From assembly GCF_001598215.1 (NCBI RefSeq), contig NZ_BCXJ01000001.1, positions 930,001 through 994,000 on the forward strand: a stretch of 64,000 nt of DNA. Reading direction: 5' to 3'. Position numbers and translations under genes: made by a program. The notes under the pieces were generated by a model that did no database searches, was not told where the DNA came from, and saw nothing but the letters and a program-made list of their open reading frames with translations. Positions 17,257-27,353 of this stretch are shown piece after piece; positions within the stretch are counted from its first letter, which is position 1, and the number at the start of each line of letters is the position of its first letter. The DNA comes from Shouchella clausii. GTDB lineage: Bacteria; Bacillota; Bacilli; Bacillales; Bacillaceae_D.

Positions 17257-18264
17257 TTACACGGGTTGCGCGCTTTTTAAGAAAATACGGCGCCCTTCTG
17301 TGGCCGATTGCAGCGCAGCTTCATTGATTTGCGTTAAGCGGAGCATATCCTCTCGTGTAATATGCGGCTTTTTGCCATCTTTGATTTCCGCAACCCATTG
17401 GGCGATTGCGCTTGGTCCAGGCTCTGGTAGTGTCGGCGTTTGCCAAGATCCGTCGCCAAGTTGGCTGGAACGGATGCGGACTGAGCGGTCTTCAACGAGC
17501 AAACTGCCTTCTGTACCATGCAACTCAAGCAAAAATGGGCTGGAACTACCAATAAAGCCGGCTTCGATAATACCGCTTGCGCCAGAATCATAGCGGACGA
17601 TGACTGAGGCATGGTCATCGACTTCACGCCCGGTGAACGAAACCATTTCGCACATGACAGACGCTGCTTCGCCAGCAAGGCGGTTTGTTAAATAAATCGG
17701 ATGGGCACCTAAGTCAATTAAGGCGCCGCCTCCGCATTGGTTTTTGTCATAGAAGTGAGGAGGCAGCCACCCGTCTGGATGCGTGTCTGTTGGCAAGGCG
17801 CCGCCATGTTCAAGCCGGCAACGGATGGACGTCAATTGGCCAAGCCAGCCGTTATCAAGTGCTTGTTGGGCATAGATGTAAGACGGGTCATTTAAACGAG
17901 GCAATGACAGCATTAACGAGACATTGTTTTTATCTACAGCTTCAAAGATAGCGATACAGTCTTCCTCTGTAAGCGCTAACACTTTTTCGGAAAAAATATG
18001 CTTTTTTGCAGCGACACAAGCAAGAATTACATCTTTGTGCATGGAAGTAGGCGTGTCGACAATCACCCCGTCGATTTGATCTTGGGCAAGCAATTCATTT
18101 AAATCTTCGAAAAAATCAACCTCTAACTCCTTCGCCCACTGTCTTCCCCGTTCTCGTTCTTCATCCCAGACAGCAACGACAGATAAATCAGGGTGCTCCA
18201 GTGCTTGGTGGGCATAATCATTGGCATGGACATGCCAGCGGCTTAACAATGCAACTTGAATCAT
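17257..18264 (-). CDS. Gfo/Idh/MocA-family oxidoreductase (1)
   Basis: 335 residues. N-terminal Rossmann domain (VALLSRWHVHANDYA, lacking the usual glycine-rich GxGxxG), SEKVLALTEED at the place of the catalytic EKP motif, and a C-terminal alpha/beta domain with GGGALIDLGAHPIYL. Such enzymes oxidise or reduce a hydroxyl or keto group on sugars and cyclitols with NAD(P). The EKP lysine is kept but its proline is replaced (EKV). It is next to an AraC regulator and opens a region with three more members of the family. Confidence 0.87.
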   Translation of the reverse strand: MIQVALLSRWHVHANDYAHQALEHPDLSVVAVWDEERERGRQWAKELEVDFFEDLNELLAQDQIDGVIVDTPTSMHKDVILACVAAKKHIFSEKVLALTEEDCIAIFEAVDKNNVSLMLSLPRLNDPSYIYAQQALDNGWLGQLTSIRCRLEHGGALPTDTHPDGWLPPHFYDKNQCGGGALIDLGAHPIYLTNRLAGEAASVMCEMVSFTGREVDDHASVIVRYDSGASGIIEAGFIGSSSPFLLELHGTEGSLLVEDRSVRIRSSQLGDGSWQTPTLPEPGPSAIAQWVAEIKDGKKPHITREDMLRLTQINEAALQSATEGRRIFLKSAQPV

Positions 18265-18319
18265 TGTACTCCTCCTCAGCAGTTAATACAGTCCATACTA
18301 GAGAGTCAGTTAATTGCTG

Positions 18320-19246
18320 TCAAGACAAAAAAGTTTCATTTTTATCAAACACGCTTTGTTGAAGACGCTTTTTAAAGCGTAAAGGTGAGAGATGTTTAGC
18401 TTGTTTAAAATGTTGGATAAAATAGCTTGTGCTCGAATAGCCGACGCTCACCGCTACCTCTGTAATGCTTAAATCGGTCGTCGTTAATAGTTTCTCCGCT
18501 TCTGTGATTCGAATGTAGTTCAGCAGTTCAGTGAACGAACGCCCGGTAATGCTTTTGATTTTTCGAGAAAAATAGCTATAGCTTAAATTGCATGTAGCTG
18601 CTGCTTGTTTTGCCGTCAGCGCTGTAGCGTAGTGGCTTTCTAATAATTGGAACACTTGCCGCATAAGCTGGAAATCGCTGTCATTGATCGATTCCGTCCC
18701 AACAGAAATGCCTGATTGGCGCCAATGGCGTAAAACCGCTAAAAAAATCGTGCAAATATGAATCCGGATCGCAAAGTCATAGCCGTAATCCTTGTGTGAA
18801 AATTCGTCATTGATTTTTGTAATCGTTGCTGGAATGACGGTGCTTGCCATTTCCCTGTTTTTTAGCAGTGTTTGCGGGCTTGACTTTGACATCGTAAAAG
18901 GAAATACGTACTTAGACTCAAAAATCGAGCGTGATGTAGAATACAAGACCTCAGGATCAAGTTTAATCACAAGGTATTCGACATTTTCACCGCTCTCTGC
19001 CCATATTGCATGGACTTCGTTGGAGTTGATAATCACTAAGTCGCCTTTCTCCATAAGGAACGGTTGCCCGCTCACAAAAACGCGGGCGCGCCCAGAAAAC
19101 GAATAGAGCAGTTCAATGGCGTCATGAAAATGGGGGCTGGCAATTCGTCGGTTTGGTTCGCTTGTTTGCATATGGCAGTGGATCGGCTCCCGAATGTCAT
19201 TTCCACTTGGCAATTGTTCTTTGTAAGCATCTAATTGCGTGAACAT
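18320..19246 (-). CDS. AraC-family transcriptional regulator (1)
   Basis: 308 residues from ATG 19246 behind AAGGAGAG. N-terminal cupin sensor (HFHDAIELLYSFSGRA, about residues 38-53) and C-terminal double helix-turn-helix ending in ITEVAVSVGYSSTSYFIQHFKQAKHLSP. It is divergent from the TIM-barrel/oxidoreductase/ABC operon that starts at 19369 and is the likely sugar-responsive activator of it. Confidence 0.9.
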   Translation of the reverse strand: MFTQLDAYKEQLPSGNDIREPIHCHMQTSEPNRRIASPHFHDAIELLYSFSGRARVFVSGQPFLMEKGDLVIINSNEVHAIWAESGENVEYLVIKLDPEVLYSTSRSIFESKYVFPFTMSKSSPQTLLKNREMASTVIPATITKINDEFSHKDYGYDFAIRIHICTIFLAVLRHWRQSGISVGTESINDSDFQLMRQVFQLLESHYATALTAKQAAATCNLSYSYFSRKIKSITGRSFTELLNYIRITEAEKLLTTTDLSITEVAVSVGYSSTSYFIQHFKQAKHLSPLRFKKRLQQSVFDKNETFLS

Positions 19247-19368
19247 CCTATCTCTCCTTATGACAAACATTTAATATAATTGAATAGTTCTAGTATATAA
19301 TCAATTGAGCCGAACATGGTACGATTTTTTCGAAAGAATTCAGAAAACGGTAAAGGTGGTGTGCGAAC

Positions 19369-20115
19369 ATGGCTCGAATTGGCTTGCAATTGTATTCCGT
19401 TAAAGAACGGTGTGCCGCTGATTTTTTTGGCACATTAGACGAGGTCGCGAGGTCAGGGTATGAAGGCGTTGAATTTGCCGGATATTTTGGCAAAAGCAGC
19501 AAGGAGTTAAAAAAGAGGTTAGCAGATAACCAACTCGTTGCGGCGGGGAGCCATATATCGATCGAACAACTGACAGATCAGTTGGATGAAGTGATTGCTT
19601 ATGCAAACGAAATTGAAAGCCCTTACATTATTTGCCCTGGCTTGCCTGAGCCTTATCGGGACAGCGCCGATGCTTATAAACGTACAGGAGAGCTGTTGAC
19701 GAAAATCGGTGAAAAGGCAGCAGCGGCCAATATTGCGTTCGGCTATCACAACCATGACATCGAACTTACCCAATTTGAAGGCGAATACGGACTTGATCTG
19801 TTATTTGCCGCTGCGGACCCACGTTATCTGTTTATGGAGCTTGATACGTTCTGGCTGGAAGCAACGGGGCAGAAGTCCATTGACTGGATTCACCGTTATA
19901 AAGACCGGATTAAAATTTTGCATATGAAAGATATGAACAACCTACAGGAATTGCGCAATGTTGAAGTTGGCAGCGGCATAATGGATTTTCACGGGATTCA
20001 TGCAGCCGCAAAGCAGTACGGTGTTGACTGGTACACGGTTGAACAAGAGCAGTTTGACAAAGATGAGTTTGAATCAATTAAAGAAAGCGCCCAATTTTTG
20101 CATTCATTACGATAA
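19369..20115 (+). CDS. TIM-barrel sugar phosphate isomerase/epimerase (1)
   Basis: 248 residues of the xylose-isomerase-like AP-endonuclease-2 fold: IGLQLYSVKE at the N-terminus, GYEGVEFAG, FGYHNHDIEL, a metal-binding glutamate in LFMELDTFWLEATG, ILHMKDMNN and a final YTVEQEQFD. The conserved Glu/Asp/His residues bind a divalent metal. Relatives isomerise or epimerise sugars, or cleave 3-keto-glycosides. It starts an operon with an oxidoreductase 14 bases downstream, a pairing known from oxidative deglycosylation systems; the actual substrate is not shown. Confidence 0.88.
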   Translation: MARIGLQLYSVKERCAADFFGTLDEVARSGYEGVEFAGYFGKSSKELKKRLADNQLVAAGSHISIEQLTDQLDEVIAYANEIESPYIICPGLPEPYRDSADAYKRTGELLTKIGEKAAAANIAFGYHNHDIELTQFEGEYGLDLLFAAADPRYLFMELDTFWLEATGQKSIDWIHRYKDRIKILHMKDMNNLQELRNVEVGSGIMDFHGIHAAAKQYGVDWYTVEQEQFDKDEFESIKESAQFLHSLR

Positions 20116-20129
20116 AAGGAGCGATTGAA

Positions 20130-21242
20130 ATGGAAGAGCGGACAGTAAGAATTGGCATTATTGGTTGCGGAGGCATTGCCAATGGCAAACAAATGCCGAG
20201 TTTGGCTAAAGTGAAAGGCGTCGAAATGGTGGCGTTTTGTGACATTATTAAAGAAAGGGCAGAGAAAGCGGCGGAAACGTACGGCAGCGAAGGCGCGAAG
20301 GTGTATACCGATTACACCGAGCTATTGAAGGATTCGTCGATTGAAGTCATCCATGTGTGTACGCCTAATAAGTCCCATGCGCCGATCAGCATTGCAGCGA
20401 TGGAAGCAGGCAAGCATGTGCTGTGCGAAAAGCCAATGGCGAAAACGGCTGCTGAAGCACGGCAAATGGTGGAGACAGCAAAGCGCACAGGCAAAAAGCT
20501 AACAATCGGCTATGACAACCGTTACCGCAATGACTCCCTTTATTTGAAGGAGCTTGTGGAACAAGGCGAGCTAGGCGACATTTACTTTGCGAAAGCACAT
20601 GCCGTGCGGCGTCGTGCGGTACCGACGTGGGGCGTCTTTTTAAACGAGGAAGAACAAGGGGGCGGCCCGTTAATTGACATCGGTACCCATGCCCTAGATT
20701 TAACGTTATGGACGATGAATAACTACAACGTTAAAAGCGTTGTCGGCAATGTTTACTACAAGCTGTCGAATACAGAAAATGCGGCCAATGCTTTTGGCCC
20801 GTGGGATCCAAAAGAGTTTACTGTCGAAGATTCGGCATTTGCGTTTATTACGATGGAAAATGGCGCAACGATTACATTGGAGGCAAGCTGGGCCCTTAAT
20901 ACGCTTGATGTGGATGAAGCAAAAACGACATTATGTGGCACGAAAGCAGGCGCAGATATGCGTGACGGTTTGCGGATCAACGGCGAAAAATTAAGCCGCC
21001 TATACGTAACGAAGCCAGATTTAAACGCTGGCGGAGTCGCCTATTATGAAGGCGGTGCAGAAAGCCAAGCAGACAAGGAAGCGCGCCTTTGGATTGAGGC
21101 GATTCGCAACGGCACGGAGCCACTCGTAAAAGCGGAACAAGCGCTTGTTGTCAGTGAAATTTTGGAAGCGATTTATCAATCAGCGAAAACAGGCAAAACC
21201 ATTTATTTTGATGAGGCCAATGTACCTGCGACGACCAATTAA
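20130..21242 (+). CDS. Gfo/Idh/MocA-family oxidoreductase (2)
   Basis: 370 residues with a complete Rossmann motif (IGIIGCGGIANG), catalytic lysine in CEKPMAKTA near residue 98, and GGGPLIDIGTHALDL in the substrate domain. NAD(P)-dependent oxidation of a sugar ring hydroxyl is the usual reaction. It is translated between the TIM-barrel gene and a solute-binding protein, so it should act on the sugar that this ABC system brings in. Confidence 0.92.
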   Translation: MEERTVRIGIIGCGGIANGKQMPSLAKVKGVEMVAFCDIIKERAEKAAETYGSEGAKVYTDYTELLKDSSIEVIHVCTPNKSHAPISIAAMEAGKHVLCEKPMAKTAAEARQMVETAKRTGKKLTIGYDNRYRNDSLYLKELVEQGELGDIYFAKAHAVRRRAVPTWGVFLNEEEQGGGPLIDIGTHALDLTLWTMNNYNVKSVVGNVYYKLSNTENAANAFGPWDPKEFTVEDSAFAFITMENGATITLEASWALNTLDVDEAKTTLCGTKAGADMRDGLRINGEKLSRLYVTKPDLNAGGVAYYEGGAESQADKEARLWIEAIRNGTEPLVKAEQALVVSEILEAIYQSAKTGKTIYFDEANVPATTN

Positions 21243-21256
21243 TGGAGGTGCCAATC

Positions 21257-22561
21257 ATGTCTATTCGTTTTCGTTCCTTGAAATGGGTCGGTCTTTTGGC
21301 GGCAGTCACGACTGTTCAAACGGCATGCAGCAGCGCAGACACGGGTACAGAGGAGCTTGAGGAAGAAGTGATTACCGTCGAAGGACGGACGACGGTCACT
21401 TATTGGCATAACTATACTGGAAAAGGACTGGAAGCCATCGAACAGGTGGCTTCTGACTTTAATGAAAGTCAGGACGACATTTTTGTGCAACCGATTTATA
21501 GCGCCTCTTCTGAAGGAGACGACCAGCGGCTTTTGACAGCAATTGCTGGCGGCAATCCTCCAGATCTTGCCCATTTCGACCGTTTCAAAGTCGCCCAATA
21601 TGCGGCAGAGAATTCCCTTGAACCGCTGACGCCTTTTATTGAAGCCGATCACTACGATATGGGAATTTATTATGACTATGCGGTTGAAGAATCGACTTAC
21701 GAGGGCGACATTTATGCTATGCCGCTGACAACCGATTCAAGGCTGCTTTTTTACAATAAAGACCGCTTTGTCGAAGCGGGGCTAGACCCTGATCATCCGC
21801 CATCAACGATTCAGGAATTAGAAGAGGCGATTGAAAAGCTCTCAACGATTGAAGATGGGCGCGTGCAGGAGCTTGGTATGGTGCCATGGACGGCGCAAGG
21901 TTGGTTTTACACGTGGGCATGGGCATTTGGCGGTGATTTTTATGACCCAGAGACAGGCGCGCTGACGATCAATCATCCGAAAAATGTCGAAGCGTTGGAA
22001 TGGCTTGTTTCAATTGCCGACAAGTATGACGCAGCGACGGTCACAAGTTTTGACACAGCCCAAGGAAGCAATGAGATGGACCCTTTTATTCAAGAAATTT
22101 ATAGCATGAAAGTTGATGGCCCGTTCTCGATCTCTACCATTAATCAATACAATCCTGACTTAAATTATGGGGTGACCCCTGTCCCTACGCCAACAGGCGA
22201 CAATTTTGCGACATGGTCAGGAGGGATGTCACTGATCATTCCGAAAGGAGCCAAACATGCTGAAGAGGCGTGGGAATTTATGAAATATTTCGGCAGCGAA
22301 CAAGGACAGCGTACGTTCAATGAAATGGACCACCAAATGTCGGTGATTGATACGGTCAATGAAGAACTATATGGCGATGATCCGATTATGAAGGAATTTA
22401 TTGACATTTTGCCGGATTCGAATTCGCGGCCTCCGATTGCAAGCGGGCAATTGCTATGGAACGAGCTCGACCGGGCAGTGGAGTATGCGATCCACGGCAG
22501 AGACGAGCCCCAAGCGTTGCTTGATAAAGTCGCTAAAAAAGTGGCCGAAGAGGAAAATTAG
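21257..22561 (+). CDS. ABC sugar-binding lipoprotein, CUT1 type (1)
   Basis: 434 residues from ATG 21257 (GGAGGTG upstream). A signal sequence ends in a TAC lipobox at about residue 24, giving a lipid-anchored protein. The mature part is a class I extracellular solute-binding protein, with TYWHNYTG and SGGMSLIIPKGAKHAEEAWEF as recognisable blocks. It delivers an oligosaccharide or glycoside to the two permeases encoded next; the ATPase is not here and is probably a shared MsmX/MsmK-type protein elsewhere. Confidence 0.92.
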   Translation: MSIRFRSLKWVGLLAAVTTVQTACSSADTGTEELEEEVITVEGRTTVTYWHNYTGKGLEAIEQVASDFNESQDDIFVQPIYSASSEGDDQRLLTAIAGGNPPDLAHFDRFKVAQYAAENSLEPLTPFIEADHYDMGIYYDYAVEESTYEGDIYAMPLTTDSRLLFYNKDRFVEAGLDPDHPPSTIQELEEAIEKLSTIEDGRVQELGMVPWTAQGWFYTWAWAFGGDFYDPETGALTINHPKNVEALEWLVSIADKYDAATVTSFDTAQGSNEMDPFIQEIYSMKVDGPFSISTINQYNPDLNYGVTPVPTPTGDNFATWSGGMSLIIPKGAKHAEEAWEFMKYFGSEQGQRTFNEMDHQMSVIDTVNEELYGDDPIMKEFIDILPDSNSRPPIASGQLLWNELDRAVEYAIHGRDEPQALLDKVAKKVAEEEN

Positions 22562-22572
22562 GAGGGTGGAAG

Positions 22573-23499
22573 ATGGCAAAATTGGAAACGGGAAAGGCGC
22601 CGAAAATACGGGTAAGTCGCAAGCGCTCGAATGAAAGTTTAGCCGGTTGGCTGTTTGCGTTGCCTTGGATCATTGGGCTTTTGCTTTTTTTCGCATACCC
22701 TTTGATTTCTTCAATATATTACAGTTTTACGGATTACAGCATTTTGCAAAGCGGCAAATTTATTGGCTTGGCTAATTACCGCGAGTTGTTTCAAGACGAG
22801 TTGTTTTGGATTTCGATTTACAATACCATTTATTTTGCTGTTTTATTCGTGCCCTTAAGCATTATTTTTGGCGTTGCTTTGGCGATGGTGCTGAATATGC
22901 GGGTGCGCGGCATGGCCGTGTACCGGACGATTTTCTTTTTGCCGACTCTTGTTCCCCATGTCGCATTGGCGATCTTATGGATTTGGTTGTTAAATCCCCA
23001 ATTCGGGTTGGTCAACGCTGTTCTAGACTGGTTTGGCATACAGGGGCCTCCTTGGCTTGGCAGCACATTTTGGTCAAAACCGGCATTGATCTTGATGTCG
23101 CTCTGGGGGATTGGACAGGCGGTTATCATTTATTTGGCTGGTCTAAGCGATATTTCGCAAGAGTACTATGAAGCAGCGGAAGTTGATGGCGCAAGCTTTC
23201 TGCAAAAGACGTTTTATATTACGCTGCCGTTGTTGACGCCTGTGATTTTCTTCAATTTGGTGATGGGCTTTATTGGAGCGTTCCAGCAATTCACACTGCC
23301 TTATACGATGACCCAAGGTTCTGGAAGCCCTGCTGATTCATTGACATTTTACGTCATGTATCTTTATGACAACGCGTTTAGTTATTTCCGGATGGGCTAT
23401 GCATCGGCAATGGCATGGATTTTGTTTGTCATCATTATGGCATTGACGGCCATCGTTTTTTGGAGTTCAAAACGATGGGTCCATTACCAAGGCGATTAG
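22573..23499 (+). CDS. ABC sugar permease, MalF type (1)
   Basis: 308 residues, six membrane helices, and the EAA cytoplasmic loop at YEAAEVDGASFLQKTFYITLPLL, residues about 197-219, which docks on the ATPase. First of two permeases of a CUT1 importer, with the start 11 bases after the binding-protein stop. Confidence 0.93.
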   Translation: MAKLETGKAPKIRVSRKRSNESLAGWLFALPWIIGLLLFFAYPLISSIYYSFTDYSILQSGKFIGLANYRELFQDELFWISIYNTIYFAVLFVPLSIIFGVALAMVLNMRVRGMAVYRTIFFLPTLVPHVALAILWIWLLNPQFGLVNAVLDWFGIQGPPWLGSTFWSKPALILMSLWGIGQAVIIYLAGLSDISQEYYEAAEVDGASFLQKTFYITLPLLTPVIFFNLVMGFIGAFQQFTLPYTMTQGSGSPADSLTFYVMYLYDNAFSYFRMGYASAMAWILFVIIMALTAIVFWSSKRWVHYQGD

Positions 23500-23509
23500 G
23501 AGGTGCCTC

Positions 23510-24346
23510 ATGAACACATTGGCAAAAAAACGATTAAAAAGCATCTATGCTCATACCATTTTAATTCTTGCATCGATTTTGTTTTTAGTTCCTTTTGTGT
23601 GGATGGTGTCTACTTCTTTTAAGCCGATTACGCAAGTCTTTACGTTTCCGCCAGAATTTTTGCCGCGGCCTTTCCAATGGGAGAATTATATTGAAGCAAC
23701 AAAGTATATTCCGTTTTGGACATACACATGGAACACCGCCGTTATTACAGGATTAAGCACACTCGGAGTTGTTCTTTCCTGTCCCCTAGTAGCCTATAGT
23801 TTTGCAAAACTCCGGTGGCGCGGCCGCAATACGTTGTTTGCGATTACGATTGGCGTCATGATGATCCCGACACAGGTGACGATGATCCCGCTCTTCTTGC
23901 TTTTTAACCAGTTAGGGTGGGTAGGAACGAACTTGCCATTGATTGTGCCCGCTTTTTTCGGTGTCCCTTTTTCGATTTTTCTGCTGAGGCAATTTTTTAA
24001 AGGCCTTCCTGACACATTACGGGAAGCTGCAAAAATTGATGGGGCCAGTGAATGGCGCATCTATTGGCAAATCATGTTTCCATTAGCGAAGCCCGCTGTG
24101 TTAGCAGTCGCGCTGTTCCAATTTATGGCGGCGTGGACCGATTTTCTTGGACCGCTTATTTACTTGACTGAGGAAGCAACCTATACATTGTCGCTCGGGC
24201 TCCAGCAATTCCAAAACCAACAAGGTTCTCAGTGGCATATGATGATGGCCGTTTCGACGCTGATGACGTTGCCGATTATCGTGTTGTTCTTCTTCATGCA
24301 AAAAACGTTTATTCGCGGAATCACGTTTACAGGCATCAAAGGCTAA
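23510..24346 (+). CDS. ABC sugar permease, MalG type (1)
   Basis: 278 residues with six membrane helices and the EAA motif LREAAKIDGASEWRIYW near residue 168. Partner of the permease upstream, spaced 10 bases. It completes the membrane part of the first importer. Confidence 0.93.
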   Translation: MNTLAKKRLKSIYAHTILILASILFLVPFVWMVSTSFKPITQVFTFPPEFLPRPFQWENYIEATKYIPFWTYTWNTAVITGLSTLGVVLSCPLVAYSFAKLRWRGRNTLFAITIGVMMIPTQVTMIPLFLLFNQLGWVGTNLPLIVPAFFGVPFSIFLLRQFFKGLPDTLREAAKIDGASEWRIYWQIMFPLAKPAVLAVALFQFMAAWTDFLGPLIYLTEEATYTLSLGLQQFQNQQGSQWHMMMAVSTLMTLPIIVLFFFMQKTFIRGITFTGIKG

Positions 24347-24443
24347 ATCACAATGAGGGAAAAACAAAACGCCGTTTTACACAACGAAGAACAAGCGCGT
24401 GTGGCTAGAATCGCCTATAGTAGAAGCATAGGGGGCGATACAG

Positions 24444-25202
24444 GTGAACGAAAAACTCGCAGTAACGGTATTTACTGTTCGTGAACAGTTAAAAACGATC
24501 GGCATTGGCCCAGTCTTTAAAGAGCTCGCGCAAATGGGCTATAAAGGGCTGCAATTGTCAGGGTTGCCAGCAGGCTATGACCAAGATGAAGTCGCTTACC
24601 ATTTAAAGGCGAACAATGTGGTCGCTGCCGGAATGCATGTGCCGTTTGCTCGCTTGACGAATGAGCTTGACCTTGTGCTGAAAGAGGCAAAGAAATACGG
24701 GACAAATGCTTTGTTCTGCCCATATTTGCCTGAAGAGCTGCGGACGGTGGAAGGCTACCGGGCCGTTAAGGAAGGGCTAAATAAAGTGGCGCAACAGGCA
24801 CCTGATTTTCAAATCGGTTTCCATAACCATGCTTTCGAGTTTGAGACAACCATCGATGGTCAAGATGCGCTTAGCTATTTGCTTGAACCGAGCCAAGACA
24901 ACCGCATTCTAGCTGAAATTGACGTCTACTGGGTTAAAAAAGGCGGGCGCGATCCATACACATTTATTCAGAAGTACAGCGGGCGAATGCCAATGATTCA
25001 CTTGAAAGACATGACGAAAGATGAGGAAGAGACATTTGCCGAAGTCGGAGAAGGGTCGATCCCCTTTTTGCCGATTTTGCAATGGGGCGAACAAAATGGA
25101 GTAGAGTGGTATGTTGTCGAACAAGATGTATGCAAAAGGGACCCGATGGACAGCTTGCGCATAAGCCTCGCCAACTTACAGCAATTGGCGACACAGCTTT
25201 AA
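24444..25202 (+). CDS. TIM-barrel sugar phosphate isomerase/epimerase (2)
   Basis: 252 residues, starting at GTG 24444 behind GGGGGCG. It is the same fold as the protein at 19369 (TVFTVREQLK, GYKGLQLSGLPAG, IGFHNHAFEFE, LAEIDVYWVKKGG, MIHLKDMTKD, WYVVEQDVCKRDP) but clearly a separate paralogue. Placed after the permeases, it may carry out the second step on the imported sugar, for example cleavage or isomerisation of a keto-sugar. Confidence 0.87.
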   Translation: MNEKLAVTVFTVREQLKTIGIGPVFKELAQMGYKGLQLSGLPAGYDQDEVAYHLKANNVVAAGMHVPFARLTNELDLVLKEAKKYGTNALFCPYLPEELRTVEGYRAVKEGLNKVAQQAPDFQIGFHNHAFEFETTIDGQDALSYLLEPSQDNRILAEIDVYWVKKGGRDPYTFIQKYSGRMPMIHLKDMTKDEEETFAEVGEGSIPFLPILQWGEQNGVEWYVVEQDVCKRDPMDSLRISLANLQQLATQL

Positions 25203-25384
25203 CGACTAGTGGGTAACCTCCCTCAGACTGATAGAAAACGCTTGTCAGACGAGAAGTGCAGCCGAGGGAAGATGCGAATAGAACATGGGTTCATGAGCAG
25301 CGGTTTTCTTGCGCATGAAACGACAGTTTCAAAGCATATGACTGAGGCAAACGACGACGTATGCGAGCGTTTGTCTACAGTCTG

Positions 25385-25409
25385 TGGCTAAGCGCCCACC
25401 GCTTAGCCA
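25385..25409. repeat. Inverted repeat at the convergent ends
   Basis: Perfect 10-bp dyad TGGCTAAGCG/CGCTTAGCCA with a 5-base loop overlapping the stop region of the reverse AraC gene. There is no T-run, so it is a weak terminator candidate serving both converging transcripts. Confidence 0.5.
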
Positions 25410-26254
25410 GACATGCTTTGACGCTTGTATTGTGCAGGTGTGATGCCTGTGAACTGTTTAAATACTTTTGTGAAATGGGACGGATAATGAAAGCCAACTT
25501 GGTAGCAAATATCAGTAATGCTGGCGTCGCTTACGAGAAGTTCAATTTTCGCTTGATTGACTCGCCGCTGATACAAATATTTAAAAATGGTTACGCCTGT
25601 CATTTCTTTGAACACTTTCGACAGATGGTATTTGCTAACGTGAAGTGCCTCTTCCAGCGTTTCAAGGCCGAGATGTTCATGATAATGGTTTTCAATAAAG
25701 GAGACGACCGCTTGGACGGTCTTTTCTTTTTGGCTCATTTCTCCCTTAGGGAGCTCGTTTTGTGACGTGCCCCAATAGGAGCAAAGATAAAGAAGCAGAT
25801 CCATAAAAGCTAACTGGAAGCGGGGGGCAGCCATAGGGCCACCCCGCTTTTGGCTATCATGTAACTGGGCTAGATGCTGTTCCAATTGCTGGCGGCTCCC
25901 CCCAGTAAAAGAGAGGCGTACTGGCTTCACTTGGGCGAATGGCAAAAGGGCGTGGTCGTCTCCTAATGCTTGAAACACCTCTTGAAAAAAACGGTGGTCA
26001 AAGTGAATCGTTGAGCGGACATAAGGATGGCCGTGATACAGCTTTGGGCAATGAAGTGTCAAGCCATTCATTAAAATAATATCGCCAGGGGCAAGGGAAA
26101 AAATTTGATCGCCAATTAAGTACGTGCATTTGCCTTCATGAAAATAAAAGATTTCTGCCTGTTCGTGAGAGTGGAAGGAAAGCGTCCGTTCATTTTTATG
26201 GTCTTCTTTGTAGTTAAAATTCAATGCTGGCGTTTGTAAAAGCGCGCCGCTCAT
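25403..26254 (-). CDS. AraC-family transcriptional regulator (2)
   Basis: 283 residues from ATG 26254, which overlaps the preceding gene's stop in an ATGA. A cupin sensor domain (FSLAPGDIILMNGLTLH) precedes the AraC DNA-binding domain ITDICYQVGFHYPSHFTKVFKQFTGITPAQYK (positions about 245-277). Translational coupling to the oxidoreductase upstream means it reports on and probably controls that operon. Confidence 0.9.
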   Translation of the reverse strand: MSGALLQTPALNFNYKEDHKNERTLSFHSHEQAEIFYFHEGKCTYLIGDQIFSLAPGDIILMNGLTLHCPKLYHGHPYVRSTIHFDHRFFQEVFQALGDDHALLPFAQVKPVRLSFTGGSRQQLEQHLAQLHDSQKRGGPMAAPRFQLAFMDLLLYLCSYWGTSQNELPKGEMSQKEKTVQAVVSFIENHYHEHLGLETLEEALHVSKYHLSKVFKEMTGVTIFKYLYQRRVNQAKIELLVSDASITDICYQVGFHYPSHFTKVFKQFTGITPAQYKRQSMSG

Positions 26255-27342
26255 GTTGTTTGCTCCCATGGCATCATACGCTCAGCTTGTGCTTGGGCGC
26301 GCAAGCACAGCTCCGCTGCTTTAAAAGCATGGGCTTGGGTCATTGCGTGTTCCGTCCGGTTTAGGCAATCAAGAATCAATTCGCCAAAAAACGGAAAGCC
26401 CACTTTCCCAGATAAAGCAAAATGCTGCTCGCCATCTTTATTTACCAAATAGAGATGGTCGCCATTTTGGTCACGGGCAACATCGACATACTTACGCAGT
26501 TCGATGGTCCCCTCTGTCCCTGTAATGAACGTCCGTCCGTCTCCCCATGTGCTTAACCCGTCTGGCGTGTGCCAATCCACTTTAAAAAAGTGTGTCGCAC
26601 CGTTGTCGCCGACAAGTGTCGCGTCGCCGTAATCTTCGAGTTCAGGGTAATCAGGATGGGCATAATTGGCGACTTTGCTGTGAAGCACCGTTGCGTCGCG
26701 GGCCCCGGAGAAAAACAGGAATTGCTCGATTTGATGGCTGCCGATGTCGCAAAGAATGCCGCCATACTTTTCTTTTTGGAAGAACCACTTTGGACGGTTT
26801 GGGGCGTTAAGCCGGTGCGGTCCAAACCCCGTTACTTGCAAAACGCGGCCAATCGCCCCTTGCTGGATTAAATCGCCTGCAAATACAGCTGCTTCAACAT
26901 GCAAGCGTTCGCTGTAATAAACCATGTATTTTTGTTTAGTCCGCTCAACGGCTGCTTTCGCCTGTTCCAGCTGCTCAAGCGATGTAAACGGCGCTTTGTC
27001 CGTAAAATAGTCTTTTCCACTTTCCATTACCTGAATGCCAAGGGCGGCCCGCTCAGATGGGATCGCCGCCGCGGCTATTAAATCGATCGTTTCATCGCTA
27101 AGGATGTCGGCTGCGCTAGCAGCTATTTGCACATTTGGATAAGTGTCAACAAAAGCAGCGACTTTTTTAGGATCAGGATCGTACACAGACACAAGCGTTG
27201 CCCCCGCCTCGAGCAAGCCATTGCACATACCGTATATATGTCCATGGTCAAGCCCAATCGCGGAAAAGCGAAATTCGTCTTTAGTGACGACTTTGTTTGG
27301 TTTTCCTTTTGGTGCATAATTCATCCCATTTTGCTTGCTCAT
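26251..27342 (-). CDS. Gfo/Idh/MocA-family oxidoreductase (3)
   Basis: 363 residues. The Rossmann region is unusual (FSAIGLDHGHIYGMC), lacking the classical GxGxxG, and the EKP site is replaced by TDKAPFTSLEQ, where DKAP keeps the lysine. The C-terminal domain has GGILCDIGSHQIEQFL. Several family members with this pattern act on inositol-like or keto-sugar substrates. It begins 11 bases after the fourth oxidoreductase and is followed by its AraC regulator. Confidence 0.87.
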   Translation of the reverse strand: MSKQNGMNYAPKGKPNKVVTKDEFRFSAIGLDHGHIYGMCNGLLEAGATLVSVYDPDPKKVAAFVDTYPNVQIAASAADILSDETIDLIAAAAIPSERAALGIQVMESGKDYFTDKAPFTSLEQLEQAKAAVERTKQKYMVYYSERLHVEAAVFAGDLIQQGAIGRVLQVTGFGPHRLNAPNRPKWFFQKEKYGGILCDIGSHQIEQFLFFSGARDATVLHSKVANYAHPDYPELEDYGDATLVGDNGATHFFKVDWHTPDGLSTWGDGRTFITGTEGTIELRKYVDVARDQNGDHLYLVNKDGEQHFALSGKVGFPFFGELILDCLNRTEHAMTQAHAFKAAELCLRAQAQAERMMPWEQTT

Positions 27343-27353
27343 CGTTTTCCTCC